A stretch of DNA of 64,000 nucleotides from Algoriphagus aquaeductus (GCF_003253485.1 NZ_QKTX01000007.1:124001-188000); one strand, 5' to 3'; numbered from the stretch's first letter, positions 7,619-16,441 are shown. Notes: a model not told the origin generated them from the letters alone. Numbers and translations: made by a program.

Positions 7619-8791
7619 ATGAAAACCAAGATTTTACATTCACTTTATTTCTGTTGTCTAGCCGGATTGATGTTGTTCTCCGGCTGTGATATTGCGCCTA
7701 TCGTACCCATTCCTGAGAATCCGGGCTATGTCAATTCCAACCAAAAAGTATTCGATGTCAATAAGTTTGAAAACAATGTAGTGACAGCCCTTGGTCAACA
7801 ATGGACAGGCTATTCTTATGTCATTAACCGAAATGGGCAAGAGGCGAAATCCGGGACATTTGGGGAATGGATCAGGGGAAGGGCAGGAAAGCCTGCCGAT
7901 CTCAATTCACCGCTGTATTTGGCCAGTGTCAACAAAACTATTGCATCTGTGGCTTTGATTATCGCCATGCGGGAGTTTGGCAGTGGAGTGATCCCCATGG
8001 TCAATACTCAGATCCAGCCATTTTTGTTACCGCAACTAGGGGCGAGCCCTGCGGTAGGCTCCCTGAGATTTAGGGATATTTTAACCCACCGGACGGGTTT
8101 TGCGCAGAATATGAACCTTGGCTTGTCGAATATGAAAGTGCTGCTTCAGTCCAACACCGTGGCACCAAATAGCCCCTATGTCTATTCCAATGTGAATTTT
8201 ATTTTGGTCAAATACGTCTTATTCCGATTGGCGGGACAAAACCTTGCCGGGCTGACTACAGACCAGGAACAACAGGACAAAATCGATGATTTTTACTCGT
8301 TTTATGTCCGAACCAGAATTTTCAATCCTGCTGGAATTAACAGCTTCTCGACCAACTCCAACTCGGTAAGGTATTACCAATTTGGAGATTCAGAATCGGT
8401 AACAGGCTGGAGTATAGGCGACACCAAGGTCCGTCTGGGTTCCGGTGGATTCTACCTTAATACGCTGGATTTAGCAAAATTTCAAGCCTATCTGAACAAT
8501 TCAGATGCTTTATTAAAGGTGCATGAAAGAACTTTCATGTATAACAATTACTTGGGCTGGAATGACTCAAATCCATTAACCAATCCAATTGTAGGCACAG
8601 AGGGGACCTATTACAGTAAGCAGGGAAGTTTCATCAATACAGAAGGGCAGGGGGTCAGGACCTTGATCATGACTTTCCCCAAGAATAAGGTGGAAGTGGT
8701 CTTTTTGGCCAATTCCCGAGGAGGGATATTGGATAATACCACCCCGCTGAATAATCTTTTTAGGGATGCTTACGATGCCGCTTGGGACTAA
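7619..8791 (+). CDS. Beta-lactamase-family serine hydrolase lipoprotein
   Basis: This 390-residue protein has a lipoprotein signal (LMLFSGC, Cys23) and then a class C beta-lactamase/penicillin-binding-protein-like domain. The SxxK motif is SVNK (Ser103, Lys106) and the Tyr motif is YSN (189-191). THRTGF occupies the place of the usual H-T-S-G stretch, and GSGGFYLNTLDLAKF is typical of the family. I do not see a clear HxG third motif; YSKQGSF may stand in for it. The family includes esterases, D-aminopeptidases and peptidoglycan-active enzymes, so the substrate cannot be named. It likely acts in the periplasm or at the outer membrane. It is a single-gene unit between two family A repeats. Confidence 0.85.
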   Translation: MKTKILHSLYFCCLAGLMLFSGCDIAPIVPIPENPGYVNSNQKVFDVNKFENNVVTALGQQWTGYSYVINRNGQEAKSGTFGEWIRGRAGKPADLNSPLYLASVNKTIASVALIIAMREFGSGVIPMVNTQIQPFLLPQLGASPAVGSLRFRDILTHRTGFAQNMNLGLSNMKVLLQSNTVAPNSPYVYSNVNFILVKYVLFRLAGQNLAGLTTDQEQQDKIDDFYSFYVRTRIFNPAGINSFSTNSNSVRYYQFGDSESVTGWSIGDTKVRLGSGGFYLNTLDLAKFQAYLNNSDALLKVHERTFMYNNYLGWNDSNPLTNPIVGTEGTYYSKQGSFINTEGQGVRTLIMTFPKNKVEVVFLANSRGGILDNTTPLNNLFRDAYDAAWD

Positions 8792-8820
8792 GTACAAGGG
8801 CGATTATTTATTTATGCAAA

Positions 8821-8851
8821 AAAATGAGGGACTTGATCAGGCCCTCATTTT
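8821..8851 (+). terminator. Terminator of the serine hydrolase gene
   Basis: AAAATGAGGG pairs perfectly with CCCTCATTTT across an 11-base loop and is followed by TTTATTTT. It lies 30 bases after the stop codon and immediately before repeat copy A1. Confidence 0.88.
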
Positions 8852-8858
8852 TTATTTT

Positions 8859-9008
8859 CTGTATATCCGCTTTCCTACCAGTAAACTTAGCTAGCTTAAG
8901 AAATTTCTAAAAAAAGGTGGAAATCAAGAATCCTTCGCTCTTCGGTCATCTGTCTTCCGACCCATTAAACAATGAGAATTTGGCTGGTAGTGCAATTGCG
9001 GACAATCA
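8859..9008 (+). repeat. Family A intergenic repeat, copy A1
   Basis: This is a well-preserved copy. The left end is CTGTATATCCGC with CTACCAG (8875-8881), and the right end is CTGGTAG (8984-8990) with GCGGA (8998-9002). The arms TCCGC-N4-CTACCAG and CTGGTAG-N7-GCGGA are inverted repeats of each other. The inside carries CTAGCTTAAGAA, GAAATCAAGAATCCTTCG and TTCCGACCCATTAA, all shared with A2. It fills the space between two convergent genes and ends nine bases from the next stop codon. Confidence 0.82.
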
Positions 9009-9016
9009 CATTTTAT

Positions 9017-9304
9017 TTATCTAGGCAATTTTTCAACCACCCTTCCGGTGTCCGGATCCACGACTACCCGAATGGGTCCCAAGGTATCCGAATCCGTCGT
9101 CTGGAACACCACGATGTAATTTCCATCTACCCAAGCCGATACCTCAGCTTGTTTCCAATCTCCTACAATAGTGGATTTTTCGGCACTCGTCAATGAATTA
9201 TAGGCGATTTCTCGGAATACAGTGAGAGGATCTTCAGCATTGTCCATGGAACAGGAAAACAAAAGTATGCTGAATATGAAAAGGATGAATAAATTGGTCT
9301 TCAT
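9017..9304 (-). CDS. Small lipoprotein of unknown function
   Basis: The protein has 95 residues with a lipoprotein signal (ILLFSC, Cys18). The mature part is about 77 residues and acidic in its first half. It ends in a beta-rich segment (SAWVDGNYIVVFQTT, PIRVVVDPDTGRVVEKLPR) that resembles a PepSY- or DUF-type beta hairpin. I do not recognise a family. It is followed by a family A repeat that lies in the convergent gap with the serine hydrolase gene. It is probably anchored to a membrane; no function can be given. Confidence 0.7.
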   Translation of the reverse strand: MKTNLFILFIFSILLFSCSMDNAEDPLTVFREIAYNSLTSAEKSTIVGDWKQAEVSAWVDGNYIVVFQTTDSDTLGPIRVVVDPDTGRVVEKLPR

Positions 9305-9360
9305 GGGTATTGTTTTTTTGATATTCGTTCAACTCGTAGACTTAACTTGTGTAAAAAACG

Positions 9361-9879
9361 CTACAAATTATTGTAATGTTTGATCCATCCATTCAGCTGC
9401 TTGAAATCCAGTATCCCATTGGCCACCTTTAAATGGTGCAAAATGGCCAGAGATTTCCTAATCCTGGAATCCGGATTTTTTACTTTGGTGACCAAGTAAA
9501 TCAGGCTCCGCTGCTTGCCGGGAGTCAGCTTTCTAAAAAAAGCATTTCCCTCCTCATCTTGGTCTAGCATGACTTGGAATTCCTCGGGTACCTCATGACC
9601 AAATTCACTGTGATCTCTTTCCAATCTGACGGTGACCGGACTTTCATATTCGAGCAGGTGTTTTTTCCTTAATTCCAGGTTAATCAATATATACCAAGTC
9701 TCCTTTGACTTTAAGAGCGCCATGCGATAAGGTCCCTGATCATTTAGCCATACCAATACCCTGCGGTGATTTTCATCCATCATTTGCATAGCAATGGATT
9801 CTGGTACAGGCACATGATAATGCCAGTGATTAAAATCAAACTTTTCTAAGGTTCCGACAAATTCAAGTGAAAATGACAT
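9361..9879 (-). CDS. DUF1905/YdeI-like protein (OmdA-type bacteriocin-resistance family)
   Basis: This 172-residue protein combines an N-terminal DUF1905-like beta barrel (residues about 1-95; FVGTLEKFDFNHWHYHVPVP, VWLNDQGPYRMALLKS) with a C-terminal YdeI/OmdA-like helical part. The latter includes the typical LTPGKQRSLIYLVTKVKN followed by SRIRKSLAILHHL. Members are linked to resistance to some bacteriocins or are simply uncharacterised. No signal peptide is present, so it is likely cytoplasmic. It is monocistronic; its neighbours give no functional hint. Confidence 0.8.
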   Translation of the reverse strand: MSFSLEFVGTLEKFDFNHWHYHVPVPESIAMQMMDENHRRVLVWLNDQGPYRMALLKSKETWYILINLELRKKHLLEYESPVTVRLERDHSEFGHEVPEEFQVMLDQDEEGNAFFRKLTPGKQRSLIYLVTKVKNPDSRIRKSLAILHHLKVANGILDFKQLNGWIKHYNNL

Positions 9880-10280
9880 GATAGGCAGTTTATAAAGCAG
9901 TCAAAATTCCATCTTTTGCTGGGACAATTTTCAGCAATAATCAGCCTTTACAAAAAAGAATGGAAAAAAAATCTGACAATTTTCAATCCGGCTTCATTCT
10001 TTTTCGGAAATCCAATCGGTTGGGTAAAATCCATTAATTTGGCAGCACCAAGACCGATTGGTGGATAGCTAATAAAAAATTCGATCTGACTTAAAAAATC
10101 CACATTTTGAGGATAATCCCCACAGCCAATTCGGGATTAAACCATCCGTTAAAAATTATTTTTTCAAAGAAATGCCCTATAAACGTTCTCAGAGGGGTTT
10201 TGAAATAAATGAGGTTCAATTCGGCATTAGACTTGGATTTCTAGTTTTCGAAATTGAAGTTTCACCAAAACCCTAAAATC
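9880..10280. other. Divergent intergenic region with a 9-base inverted repeat
   Basis: About 400 bases lie between the DUF1905 gene and the small membrane protein gene. CCAATCGGT (10012-10020) is perfectly repeated in inverse as ACCGATTGG (10053-10061), 32 bases apart. It could be an operator or an mRNA hairpin. I see no gene. Confidence 0.5.
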
Positions 10281-10433
10281 ATGAACTCGCTATTGTATTT
10301 GTTCGCTGTCGTATTAGTGATGGGTTGGTTCATCGGAGTTTTTGCCTACAGCCTCACTGGACTGATCCATGTGCTATTGGTTTTGGCAATTATTTCGGTT
10401 TTGATCAGACTAATCAGCGGAAAGACCGTATAA
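10281..10433 (+). CDS. Lmo0937-family small membrane protein
   Basis: This short frame encodes 50 residues, MNSLLYLFAVVLVMGWFIG and so on. Two hydrophobic helices are joined by FAYSLTGLIHVLL, and the protein ends in LIRLISGKTV. The pattern of a first helix with a Trp, a short polar turn containing GLIHVLLV and a second helix is that of the Lmo0937/DUF5670 family. These proteins are widespread in Bacteroidota and Firmicutes and have no firm function, although they often occur with stress genes. The YtxH-like gene follows 179 bases later and may belong to the same unit. Confidence 0.85.
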   Translation: MNSLLYLFAVVLVMGWFIGVFAYSLTGLIHVLLVLAIISVLIRLISGKTV

Positions 10434-10612
10434 ACATGCAGAACACCTTGTCTTCCCTGTCTTCTCAATCATCAGGTGACCGGGGACTTTGGTGGATTTT
10501 CTTTTAATCATTCAAATAAATGCGTGAAATTGAAAATGGTGAAGCCGCTATCCTGGATAAGGTTTCCCATGGAATAGAGGAAACGCAACCACTTAAAACC
10601 AATTATAATCCT

Positions 10613-10855
10613 ATGAAAACTACTAAAACAAAACTCGCTCTTTGGATTGGAGGATTGGCAGCCGGAGTTGCAGCAGGTGCCTTGATCTATCAAAACCGTG
10701 AAAAACTAGGACCCCAGAAAGAAAAGCTTTCCAAACTTCTGGGGGAACTTCAAAAAACAGGAGAAGAACTGGGTAAAAAAATTAAAGCAGCGGGACTGGA
10801 AAGTATAGAAAGAGGCAAGGCCTTGACTCAGTCTACTGCCGAAAAATTAAACTAA
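10613..10855 (+). CDS. YtxH-like small membrane protein
   Basis: This frame encodes 80 residues from ATG 10613. An N-terminal glycine- and alanine-rich membrane helix (LALWIGGLAAGVAAGALIY) is followed by a charged amphipathic helix rich in Lys and Glu. This is the YtxH/gas-vesicle-GvpP-like layout. The frame extends upstream to 10520, but those 31 residues are unlike the family and the hydrophobic start fits better. Such proteins are often induced by general stress, which fits the neighbouring Lmo0937-family gene. A strong terminator follows. Confidence 0.8.
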   Translation: MKTTKTKLALWIGGLAAGVAAGALIYQNREKLGPQKEKLSKLLGELQKTGEELGKKIKAAGLESIERGKALTQSTAEKLN

Positions 10856-10881
10856 ACTTCTTTAGTTTTTATTCATTTGGG

Positions 10882-10902
10882 CCGCAGAACGTGTTTCTGC
10901 GG
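10882..10902 (+). terminator. Terminator after the YtxH-like gene
   Basis: CCGCAGAA pairs with TTCTGCGG across a five-base loop and is followed by nine or more T residues. Confidence 0.92.
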
Positions 10903-10971
10903 TTTTTTTTTTGTTTTTGGTAAAGAAAAAATTCTTTTCTTAAACGCTGAATATTCAATTTCAAAGAAGCC

Positions 10972-12123
10972 ATGGTGTCCAAACTTCCGCATATAGGAAC
11001 AACAATTTTTACCGTGATGTCAAAAATGGCGACAGATGCTGAAGCCATCAACTTATCCCAGGGTTTTCCGGGTTTCAAGTCTGATCCTATTTTACTGGAT
11101 TTGGTAGCCAAGTTTACCAAAGAAGGGATGAACCAATATTCTCCCATGCAGGGGATACCTGGTTTGAGAAAAATTCTGGCAGAGAAAACCAAGTTAACAC
11201 AGGGGTATTTTCCGGATCCTGAAACAGAAGTTACGATAGTTTCAGGAGCGACAGAAGCACTTTTTTGTGCCGTGTCTGCAGTGACCCGGCTCGGAGATGA
11301 AGTCATTGTATTAGAACCTGCCTACGACAGTTATGAACCTGCCATCACGCTCAATGGGGGAATACCGGTATATATTCCATTAAATTCTGGAGATTTTTCG
11401 GTGGATTGGGGAAAAGTCAGTTCCGCGATCACCTACAAAACTAGGGCCATCATGGTCAACTCCCCGCACAATCCAAGTGGCTATGTCTGGACCGAAAACG
11501 ACGTAAATCAACTGGCAGAATTGGTTGAAAGAACCGGGATTTTGGTCATCAGTGATGAAGTGTATGAGCACATTACTTTTGATGGTAAGCCACACATTTC
11601 TTTGGGATCACATCCGGTTTTGAGAGAAAAAACGTTTGTCTGCGGTTCTTTTGGCAAAACATTTCATGTGACCGGATGGAAAATTGGATATTGTATAGCT
11701 CCCAAAACGTGGTCGCTGGAATTTAGAAAAATACATCAATACGTCACGTTCAGCACGGTGACTCCCATTCAATTTGCTTTGGCAGAGTACCTGGAAGTAC
11801 CTGAGCGATACCTGAGTATTCCGGATTTTTATCAGAAAAAGAGAGACTTGTTTTCCCTAGGATTGTCCAAAACAGAATTTGAATTCACGCCTTCTACGGG
11901 AAGTTTTTTTCAGTTGGTGTCTTATCGCCACCTATCCACTATGGCAGACAGAACCCTGGCAGAACGGATGACCAAGGAACTGAAAGTCGCCTGCATTCCG
12001 ATATCCGTTTTCTATTCGGATAAAAGAGATGATAAGATCATTCGCTTTTGCTTTGCTAAGGAGGAAAGTGAATTAAATGAGGCATTAAATAGACTTTCTG
12101 AATTGCATAGAATTTTAGAATAA
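10972..12123 (+). CDS. Methionine aminotransferase-type class I aminotransferase
   Basis: This 383-residue fold-type I PLP enzyme has its Schiff-base lysine in GSFGKTFHVTGWKIGY (Lys229). Other active-site blocks are NLSQGFPGF, NQYSPMQGIPGLR, SGATEAL, NSPHNPSG and SDEVYEH. The closest remembered group is YbdL, the methionine (and kynurenine/glutamine) aminotransferase, which often acts in methionine salvage by aminating 4-methylthio-2-oxobutanoate. Whether that is its job here is inference; I see no other salvage gene nearby, although metX and metY lie 40 kb away. The start at 10972 gives the common N-terminus SKLPHIGTTIFTVMS. Confidence 0.88.
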   Translation: MVSKLPHIGTTIFTVMSKMATDAEAINLSQGFPGFKSDPILLDLVAKFTKEGMNQYSPMQGIPGLRKILAEKTKLTQGYFPDPETEVTIVSGATEALFCAVSAVTRLGDEVIVLEPAYDSYEPAITLNGGIPVYIPLNSGDFSVDWGKVSSAITYKTRAIMVNSPHNPSGYVWTENDVNQLAELVERTGILVISDEVYEHITFDGKPHISLGSHPVLREKTFVCGSFGKTFHVTGWKIGYCIAPKTWSLEFRKIHQYVTFSTVTPIQFALAEYLEVPERYLSIPDFYQKKRDLFSLGLSKTEFEFTPSTGSFFQLVSYRHLSTMADRTLAERMTKELKVACIPISVFYSDKRDDKIIRFCFAKEESELNEALNRLSELHRILE

Positions 12124-12224
12124 GGCCGAATCCTGATAATCCATATTTCCTACAAATAGCTGGGGGCATCCCAAAATCAAAGGAATAATCCCATAAGCCT
12201 GATTAGGAACAATTGGGGTCAAAA

Positions 12225-12407
12225 AATTACACCCACTTTCTTGTCGGAAGAATCAGCAGTCTTATGAAATTTCTTCGGGAGGTTGAAATCTGGATTCCTT
12301 CGGTTGCTTGTACTGAGGATGTCGAAGCTTAGGTCACCTGTGCTGAATGCAGTCAAAGGATCCGACCTGACTATTAAAGAAGATTTGGCTGGTAGTGCAC
12401 TTGCGGA
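12225..12407 (+). repeat. Family A intergenic repeat, copy A4 (longest, diverged)
   Basis: The right end is almost identical to A1: ATTTGGCTGGTAGTGCACTT followed by GCGGA, ending at 12407. The middle holds GAAATTTCTTCGGGAGG and GGATTCCTTCGGTTG. A CTTGTACTGAG...GTCGAAG module is shared with A2. The left terminal arm is not clear. Confidence 0.6.
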
Positions 12408-12442
12408 GATAAATAAAATATTAATTCTATATATCCTACCTT

Positions 12443-12477
12443 TTTGATAGGGAAAATAAATTTTCCAATTACCTTTG
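12443..12477 (+). promoter_or_regulatory. Candidate Bacteroidota promoter of the TauE/SafE gene
   Basis: TTTG at 12443-12446 and TACCTTTG at 12470-12477 match the -33 TTTG / -7 TAnnTTTG consensus. The 23-base spacer is somewhat long. It lies inside the longest possible frame of the downstream gene, so it also argues for the later start codon. Confidence 0.45.
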
Positions 12478-12509
12478 GGTCTATCAAACCTAAATATCCC
12501 AACCGATTT

Positions 12510-13379
12510 ATGGAAAAACTTCTGATTCGATTCCGAACAGAACCGTTTTGGTCGATGTTTTTTGCCTTTGCTGCGGTGATGTTTACCCTATTGGTAACGC
12601 AAACGCTCACCGAGTCTATCAAGAGCTGGGAGATTGATACCGAAATGTTTTTATGGTTTTTGTTGGTTGGGTTTGTGGCACAAAGCATCGATGGAGCGTT
12701 GGGAATGGCATATGGAGTGAGTTCCAATTCAATCTTATTGGGAATTGGAATACCTCCGGCTACAGCCTCTGCGTGGGTACATTTTGCACAGGTTTTCACC
12801 AGTCTGGCGTCCGGGATTTCCCATTGGAAAATGGGAAATGTGGATTGGAAATTGGCTAAAAAGCTGCTGATCCCCGGTGTAATGGGGTCCATTTTGGGAG
12901 CATTTCTGCTTTCGAGCCTGGATCCAAATATGGTCAAACCCATCATTGCACTTTACCTGTTTGTAATGGGAATCGTCATCCTCAGAAAAGTAAAGAAGAA
13001 ACATCCGGCAAAATTCAACAGAGAAAGCAGAAGTATTCCAATTTTGGCGACTTCAGGCGGATTTGCTGATGCAATTGGTGGGGGAGGCTGGGGACCCATT
13101 GTCAACAGTACCCTGTTGAGTAAGGGGAAAATAGCTCGCTATGCGATTGGAACAGGAAATTTTGTGGAATTTTTTGTTTCACTGGCCAGTGCATCCACCT
13201 TTTTGTTTTTTGTCAAAGAGTTGAGTTTGGCCCCTGTACTGGGCTTGATTTTGGGAGGAATCATTGCCGCACCGTTTGCCGCAATTATATGCAAGCTGGT
13301 AAAGCCCAAATACCTGATGATCGCAGTTGGGATTTTGATTATTTTTCTGAGCATACGTACCTTTTACCTTGCGCTCTAA
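12510..13379 (+). CDS. TauE/SafE-family sulfite or organic anion exporter
   Basis: From ATG 12510 the protein has 289 residues with about eight hydrophobic helices in two related halves. Family marks are FVAQSIDGALGMAYGVSSNS in the first half and GGFADAIGGGGWGPIVNSTL in the second; both are TauE/SafE core loops. Members move sulfite, sulfoacetate, taurine breakdown products or other small anions across the inner membrane; the cargo is not predictable. The frame is open from 12444, but a candidate -7 box at 12470 and the charged MEKLLIRFR start favour 12510. The DUF1684 gene follows within ten bases, probably in the same transcript. Confidence 0.87.
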   Translation: MEKLLIRFRTEPFWSMFFAFAAVMFTLLVTQTLTESIKSWEIDTEMFLWFLLVGFVAQSIDGALGMAYGVSSNSILLGIGIPPATASAWVHFAQVFTSLASGISHWKMGNVDWKLAKKLLIPGVMGSILGAFLLSSLDPNMVKPIIALYLFVMGIVILRKVKKKHPAKFNRESRSIPILATSGGFADAIGGGGWGPIVNSTLLSKGKIARYAIGTGNFVEFFVSLASASTFLFFVKELSLAPVLGLILGGIIAAPFAAIICKLVKPKYLMIAVGILIIFLSIRTFYLAL

Positions 13380-13386
13380 GCCTCCC

Positions 13387-14277
13387 ATGAACAGGTTCAC
13401 TGCTTTATTATTGATACTTCTATTTTACATCCAACAAGCTAATGCCCAAGTGACAGAATTTGAAAATTGGAAGCTGGCAAGAGTAAGCGAACTGAGGAGC
13501 GAAGACGGTTGGATCAATCTGGCTGGATTACTTTGGCTGGATGAGGAAAATATTTTTTTGAATCAAATTTCAGATGACAGTTTGGTTCTTTCAGACCGGG
13601 CTGGGAAAAAGAATATTGGTTCCTTTCAATTGGGGAATGATACCGTTTGGTTCAATTTCAATTCCAAACTTGTCAAAAATTCCAAGCGATTACTTCCTAC
13701 AAAATCACTTCAATATCCTACAGAAAACTATGCGCTAGGAGCCCTTTATTACGACCATTGGAAATGGACGGTGATCCAAAGGGGTGGACTGTATGCAATT
13801 AGACTCAGGGATTTGACTCATCCTGAATTGAAAAATTTCACAGGAATTCCTGTTTTTGACTATAATCCAAATTTTAGAGTAGTGGCTTTTTTTGAACCTC
13901 GGTTCAACGAGACCATGGAGATACCCAATGTCCTTGGGCAGCTGATCGAATGGAAGGTCATGGGGATTTTAAGATTTGAATTGGAAGGAAAAAAATACGA
14001 GCTCACTGCTCTGGATGAAGCAGGCAAGCTGTTTGTTATTTTTTCAGATGAGACAAGCGGAAAAGAAACGTATCCCACTGGTCGCTACCTCTATGTCAAC
14101 TATCCGGATAGGACGGGAATCACGGAAGTTGATTTTAATTTTTCTTATAATCCTCCCTGTGCCTTTACTCCGTTTGCCACTTGCCCGATTCCGCCTAAAG
14201 TAAACCGACTTCCCTTCGCTTTAGAGGCAGGAGAGAAGGCACCAGTTGGACATCGAAAAAAAAACGGGTCATTTTGA
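13387..14277 (+). CDS. Secreted DUF1684 protein
   Basis: From ATG 13387 the protein has 296 residues with a Sec signal peptide (FTALLLILLFYIQQANAQ). The DUF1684 hallmark is at the C-terminus: YPTGRYLYVNYPD, DFNFSYNPPCAFTPFATCPI and NRLPFALEAGEKA. An earlier ATG at 13369 overlaps the tauE-like stop but lacks a clean signal start. The family is common in Bacteroidota and Actinobacteria and remains without an established activity. It is likely periplasmic. It shares a transcript with the TauE/SafE gene and ends at a two-way terminator. Confidence 0.86.
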   Translation: MNRFTALLLILLFYIQQANAQVTEFENWKLARVSELRSEDGWINLAGLLWLDEENIFLNQISDDSLVLSDRAGKKNIGSFQLGNDTVWFNFNSKLVKNSKRLLPTKSLQYPTENYALGALYYDHWKWTVIQRGGLYAIRLRDLTHPELKNFTGIPVFDYNPNFRVVAFFEPRFNETMEIPNVLGQLIEWKVMGILRFELEGKKYELTALDEAGKLFVIFSDETSGKETYPTGRYLYVNYPDRTGITEVDFNFSYNPPCAFTPFATCPIPPKVNRLPFALEAGEKAPVGHRKKNGSF

Positions 14278-14284
14278 CCCGTTT
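14262..14284. terminator. Bidirectional terminator
   Basis: AAACGGGTCA and TGACCCGTTT form a perfect ten-pair stem with a three-base loop, flanked by A8 on the left and by T-rich sequence on the right. It overlaps the last codons of the DUF1684 gene and serves the convergent TIM-barrel gene too. Confidence 0.85.
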
Positions 14285-14293
14285 GAAAAGATT

Positions 14294-15322
14294 TTAAACC
14301 AATGCTTTTCGGCAGAATTCCAAACACTTTTGAACTTCTTTCACCGCGTCCGAACCTTGGGGAACCTGGTACTCGAGTTCGATAGTTGCCGGAAATTTGT
14401 ACTTGTTTTTCTGCATGAGTTTCAGCATTTCTCCGATTGGGGTATCGCCGCTTCCCCAAGCCACGTTTCCTTTTCCGTTGGCAGGCGTTTGCCGGTCTTT
14501 GGTGTGCATGCTAAGTATTCGCGCTTGGTGCTTTTCGATCAGCGGAATCAAATCCGAATGACCCGCCGCGATATAATGTCCCGCATCGAGATTCAATCCG
14601 TTTTTAGGGCTTTGGGCGATTGCCGTGTCCCAGAAGGTAAATGTTTCCTGTTCATGTCCGTGATATCCAACTGACATCCCATGTTGTTCCCCGAGTTTGC
14701 CCAAGCGTAGTGTTTGTTCGTCATTAGACGGATGTTCAAGCGTGACATGGCTAGCACCCAGGGCTTTGGCCGCCTTCATTCCGTAGGCCACTTCCACATC
14801 TGAATTGTTGATCCCAAAAGCACTCGGCTTGAAGGCATATATACTCACACCTGCATCTTTGTACATTTTGCGGAGTTGCTCAAATTTCTTCATGTCCGCA
14901 TTGGCTCTCCAGGCGGCCACCTCTTTGGTATAGGCGCTGCTTTGTGCTTGCAGATCAGTCAGTTCTTTTTTCTCATCTTCAGTGAGTTCTTCACCCCGCC
15001 TTTGTTTTCCACCAAGTTGGAAAACTCTCATGCGGTTGAAAGAAGGAGCGGGCATTCCTGCAAAGCTTTCCGCAGGATCCCCCATGAGTTCAATAGCCGA
15101 TATGCCCGAATCCACCACATATTTCAGGGTTGCTTCGGCGCTTTGGTCAGGCATGGATCGAAATGAATAAGTGATGCATCCGATCTGGACACCATTGATG
15201 ACGGAGTTTGGCTTATTTAATGACTTAATCAGTACAGGGGCACCTTCAAGCCAGGCTGGTGCAGTGACCAATCCTGCAAGTCCCAAGGCTGATTTTTGGA
15301 TAAATTCTCGACGCTTGTTCAT
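14294..15322 (-). CDS. Tat-exported sugar phosphate isomerase/epimerase-like TIM-barrel protein
   Basis: This 342-residue protein starts with a twin-arginine signal (NKRREFIQKSALGLAGLVTA). The mature part is an AP-endonuclease-2-like (xylose isomerase-like) TIM barrel: GVQIGCITYSF, YVVDSGISAIELMGD, GVSIYAFKPSAFGINNSD, GYHGHEQETF, NGLNLDAGHYIAAGHSD and SMHTKDR. The His and Asp residues in these strands fit metal ligands of the family. Bacteroidota encode many such periplasmic paralogues, thought to act on sugars or inositols; the substrate is unknown. It has no operon partner here. Confidence 0.87.
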   Translation of the reverse strand: MNKRREFIQKSALGLAGLVTAPAWLEGAPVLIKSLNKPNSVINGVQIGCITYSFRSMPDQSAEATLKYVVDSGISAIELMGDPAESFAGMPAPSFNRMRVFQLGGKQRRGEELTEDEKKELTDLQAQSSAYTKEVAAWRANADMKKFEQLRKMYKDAGVSIYAFKPSAFGINNSDVEVAYGMKAAKALGASHVTLEHPSNDEQTLRLGKLGEQHGMSVGYHGHEQETFTFWDTAIAQSPKNGLNLDAGHYIAAGHSDLIPLIEKHQARILSMHTKDRQTPANGKGNVAWGSGDTPIGEMLKLMQKNKYKFPATIELEYQVPQGSDAVKEVQKCLEFCRKALV

Positions 15323-15549
15323 GGCTAATGGGTTTGAATTGTTTGGAGATGGAATTTATCATTTTTTGCTGCACCACCTCCAACAATTACTGCAAGAAGT
15401 TTGGAATAGGTTTTTTTGGTGATATTTCCTTTTAAATGTAGGATCTGAAATTGGTGTTCCTCCTCATTCATCTCTCAAATTCTGCATTAATGGAGGTTGA
15501 TACCTTTTGTTATACTTTTTACCCGATCTTTCAGCCATCATAAAATGTC

Positions 15550-16422
15550 ATGGATATGAAAAGTCTAACTCATAAAACTTATTTTTTCCTCCTGATTTTC
15601 TTTTTCATGGGGTTCACCTCCTTTGCTCAGGAGACCTCATTGCTTTGGAAAATTTCCGGTAACGGTCTTTCTAAAGAATCCTACCTTTTTGGAACTATCC
15701 ATATCATCTGTGCAGAAGATTTTTTGATGGACAGTCGGATTGAAGCCGCACTAGCCCACAGCGAGGGCCTTTTGTTGGAATTGGACTTGTCAGATCCGCA
15801 AATGGCCATGAAAATGCAACAGCAATCCCTGAATGAAGGGATGAAAAATATTCAATCGGAACTGACAAAGGAAGACACCGAATTATTGGATCGCTTTTTT
15901 ACCGAAAATTATGGGGCTGGAATAGCCCAATTGGGAATTCTAAAGCCCTTTGTATTGAGTTCTATGGCCTTACTTAAATCCATCCCCTGTGAAGATGTGA
16001 AAAGCTACGAGACCTTTTTCATGGAAAAGGCAAAAGCGCAGACCAAAAGCATAGAGGGTTTGGAAACCGTCGAGCTTCAAATGGGGATTTTTGATCAGAT
16101 CCCGGCGGCTGTTCAAATGGAAGAATTGGTAAAAATGATCAAAGAGGAATCCGGTGCGGATGAATTCCGCAAGCTGGTCAGTACCTACCTGACAGAAGAT
16201 ATCCACGGCCTGTTTGACGTGATGAAAGCAGACGGAATGATGAATAACTACCGAAATATCCTATTGGACAACAGAAATAAGAACTGGATTCCGATTCTTC
16301 AGGAAAAACTGAAGCAAAAAAGCCAATTTATTGCTGTGGGAGGAGGACACCTTGGAGGGGAAATGGGAGTAGTTGAACTTCTTCGAAAAGCTGGCTTTAC
16401 CGTAACACCCATTCTCCCATAA
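15550..16422 (+). CDS. TraB/GumN (TIKI-like) family protein
   Basis: The protein has 290 residues with a signal peptide ending near FTSFAQ. The GTIH motif (YLFGTIHIICAEDF) sits at the start of the domain and the closing motif GGGHLGGEMGVVELLRKAGF at its end. Together these are the two conserved His-containing elements of the TraB/PrgY/GumN fold, to which the TIKI metalloproteases belong. A peptidase role is possible but unproven for bacterial members. It is probably periplasmic. The LytS-type kinase gene starts 19 bases downstream, so it may share a transcript with that signalling pair. The ATG at 15556 is an equally good start. Confidence 0.85.
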   Translation: MDMKSLTHKTYFFLLIFFFMGFTSFAQETSLLWKISGNGLSKESYLFGTIHIICAEDFLMDSRIEAALAHSEGLLLELDLSDPQMAMKMQQQSLNEGMKNIQSELTKEDTELLDRFFTENYGAGIAQLGILKPFVLSSMALLKSIPCEDVKSYETFFMEKAKAQTKSIEGLETVELQMGIFDQIPAAVQMEELVKMIKEESGADEFRKLVSTYLTEDIHGLFDVMKADGMMNNYRNILLDNRNKNWIPILQEKLKQKSQFIAVGGGHLGGEMGVVELLRKAGFTVTPILP

Positions 16423-16441
16423 TTCCTGATTTGAACAAAAA

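Larger units (their letters stand above)
12124..12509. other. Intergenic region with repeat A4 and the tauE-like promoter
   Basis: The first 100 bases show no structure. Then comes family A copy A4 (about 12225-12407), followed by a candidate promoter just before the TauE/SafE gene. Confidence 0.55.

Noticed and set aside
10325..10507. 60-codon plus-strand frame
   Set aside because: It overlaps the 50-residue Lmo0937-family gene in another frame and has no family match.
12374..12946. 190-codon minus-strand frame
   Set aside because: It is the antisense shadow of the TauE/SafE gene, which has membrane helices and family motifs.
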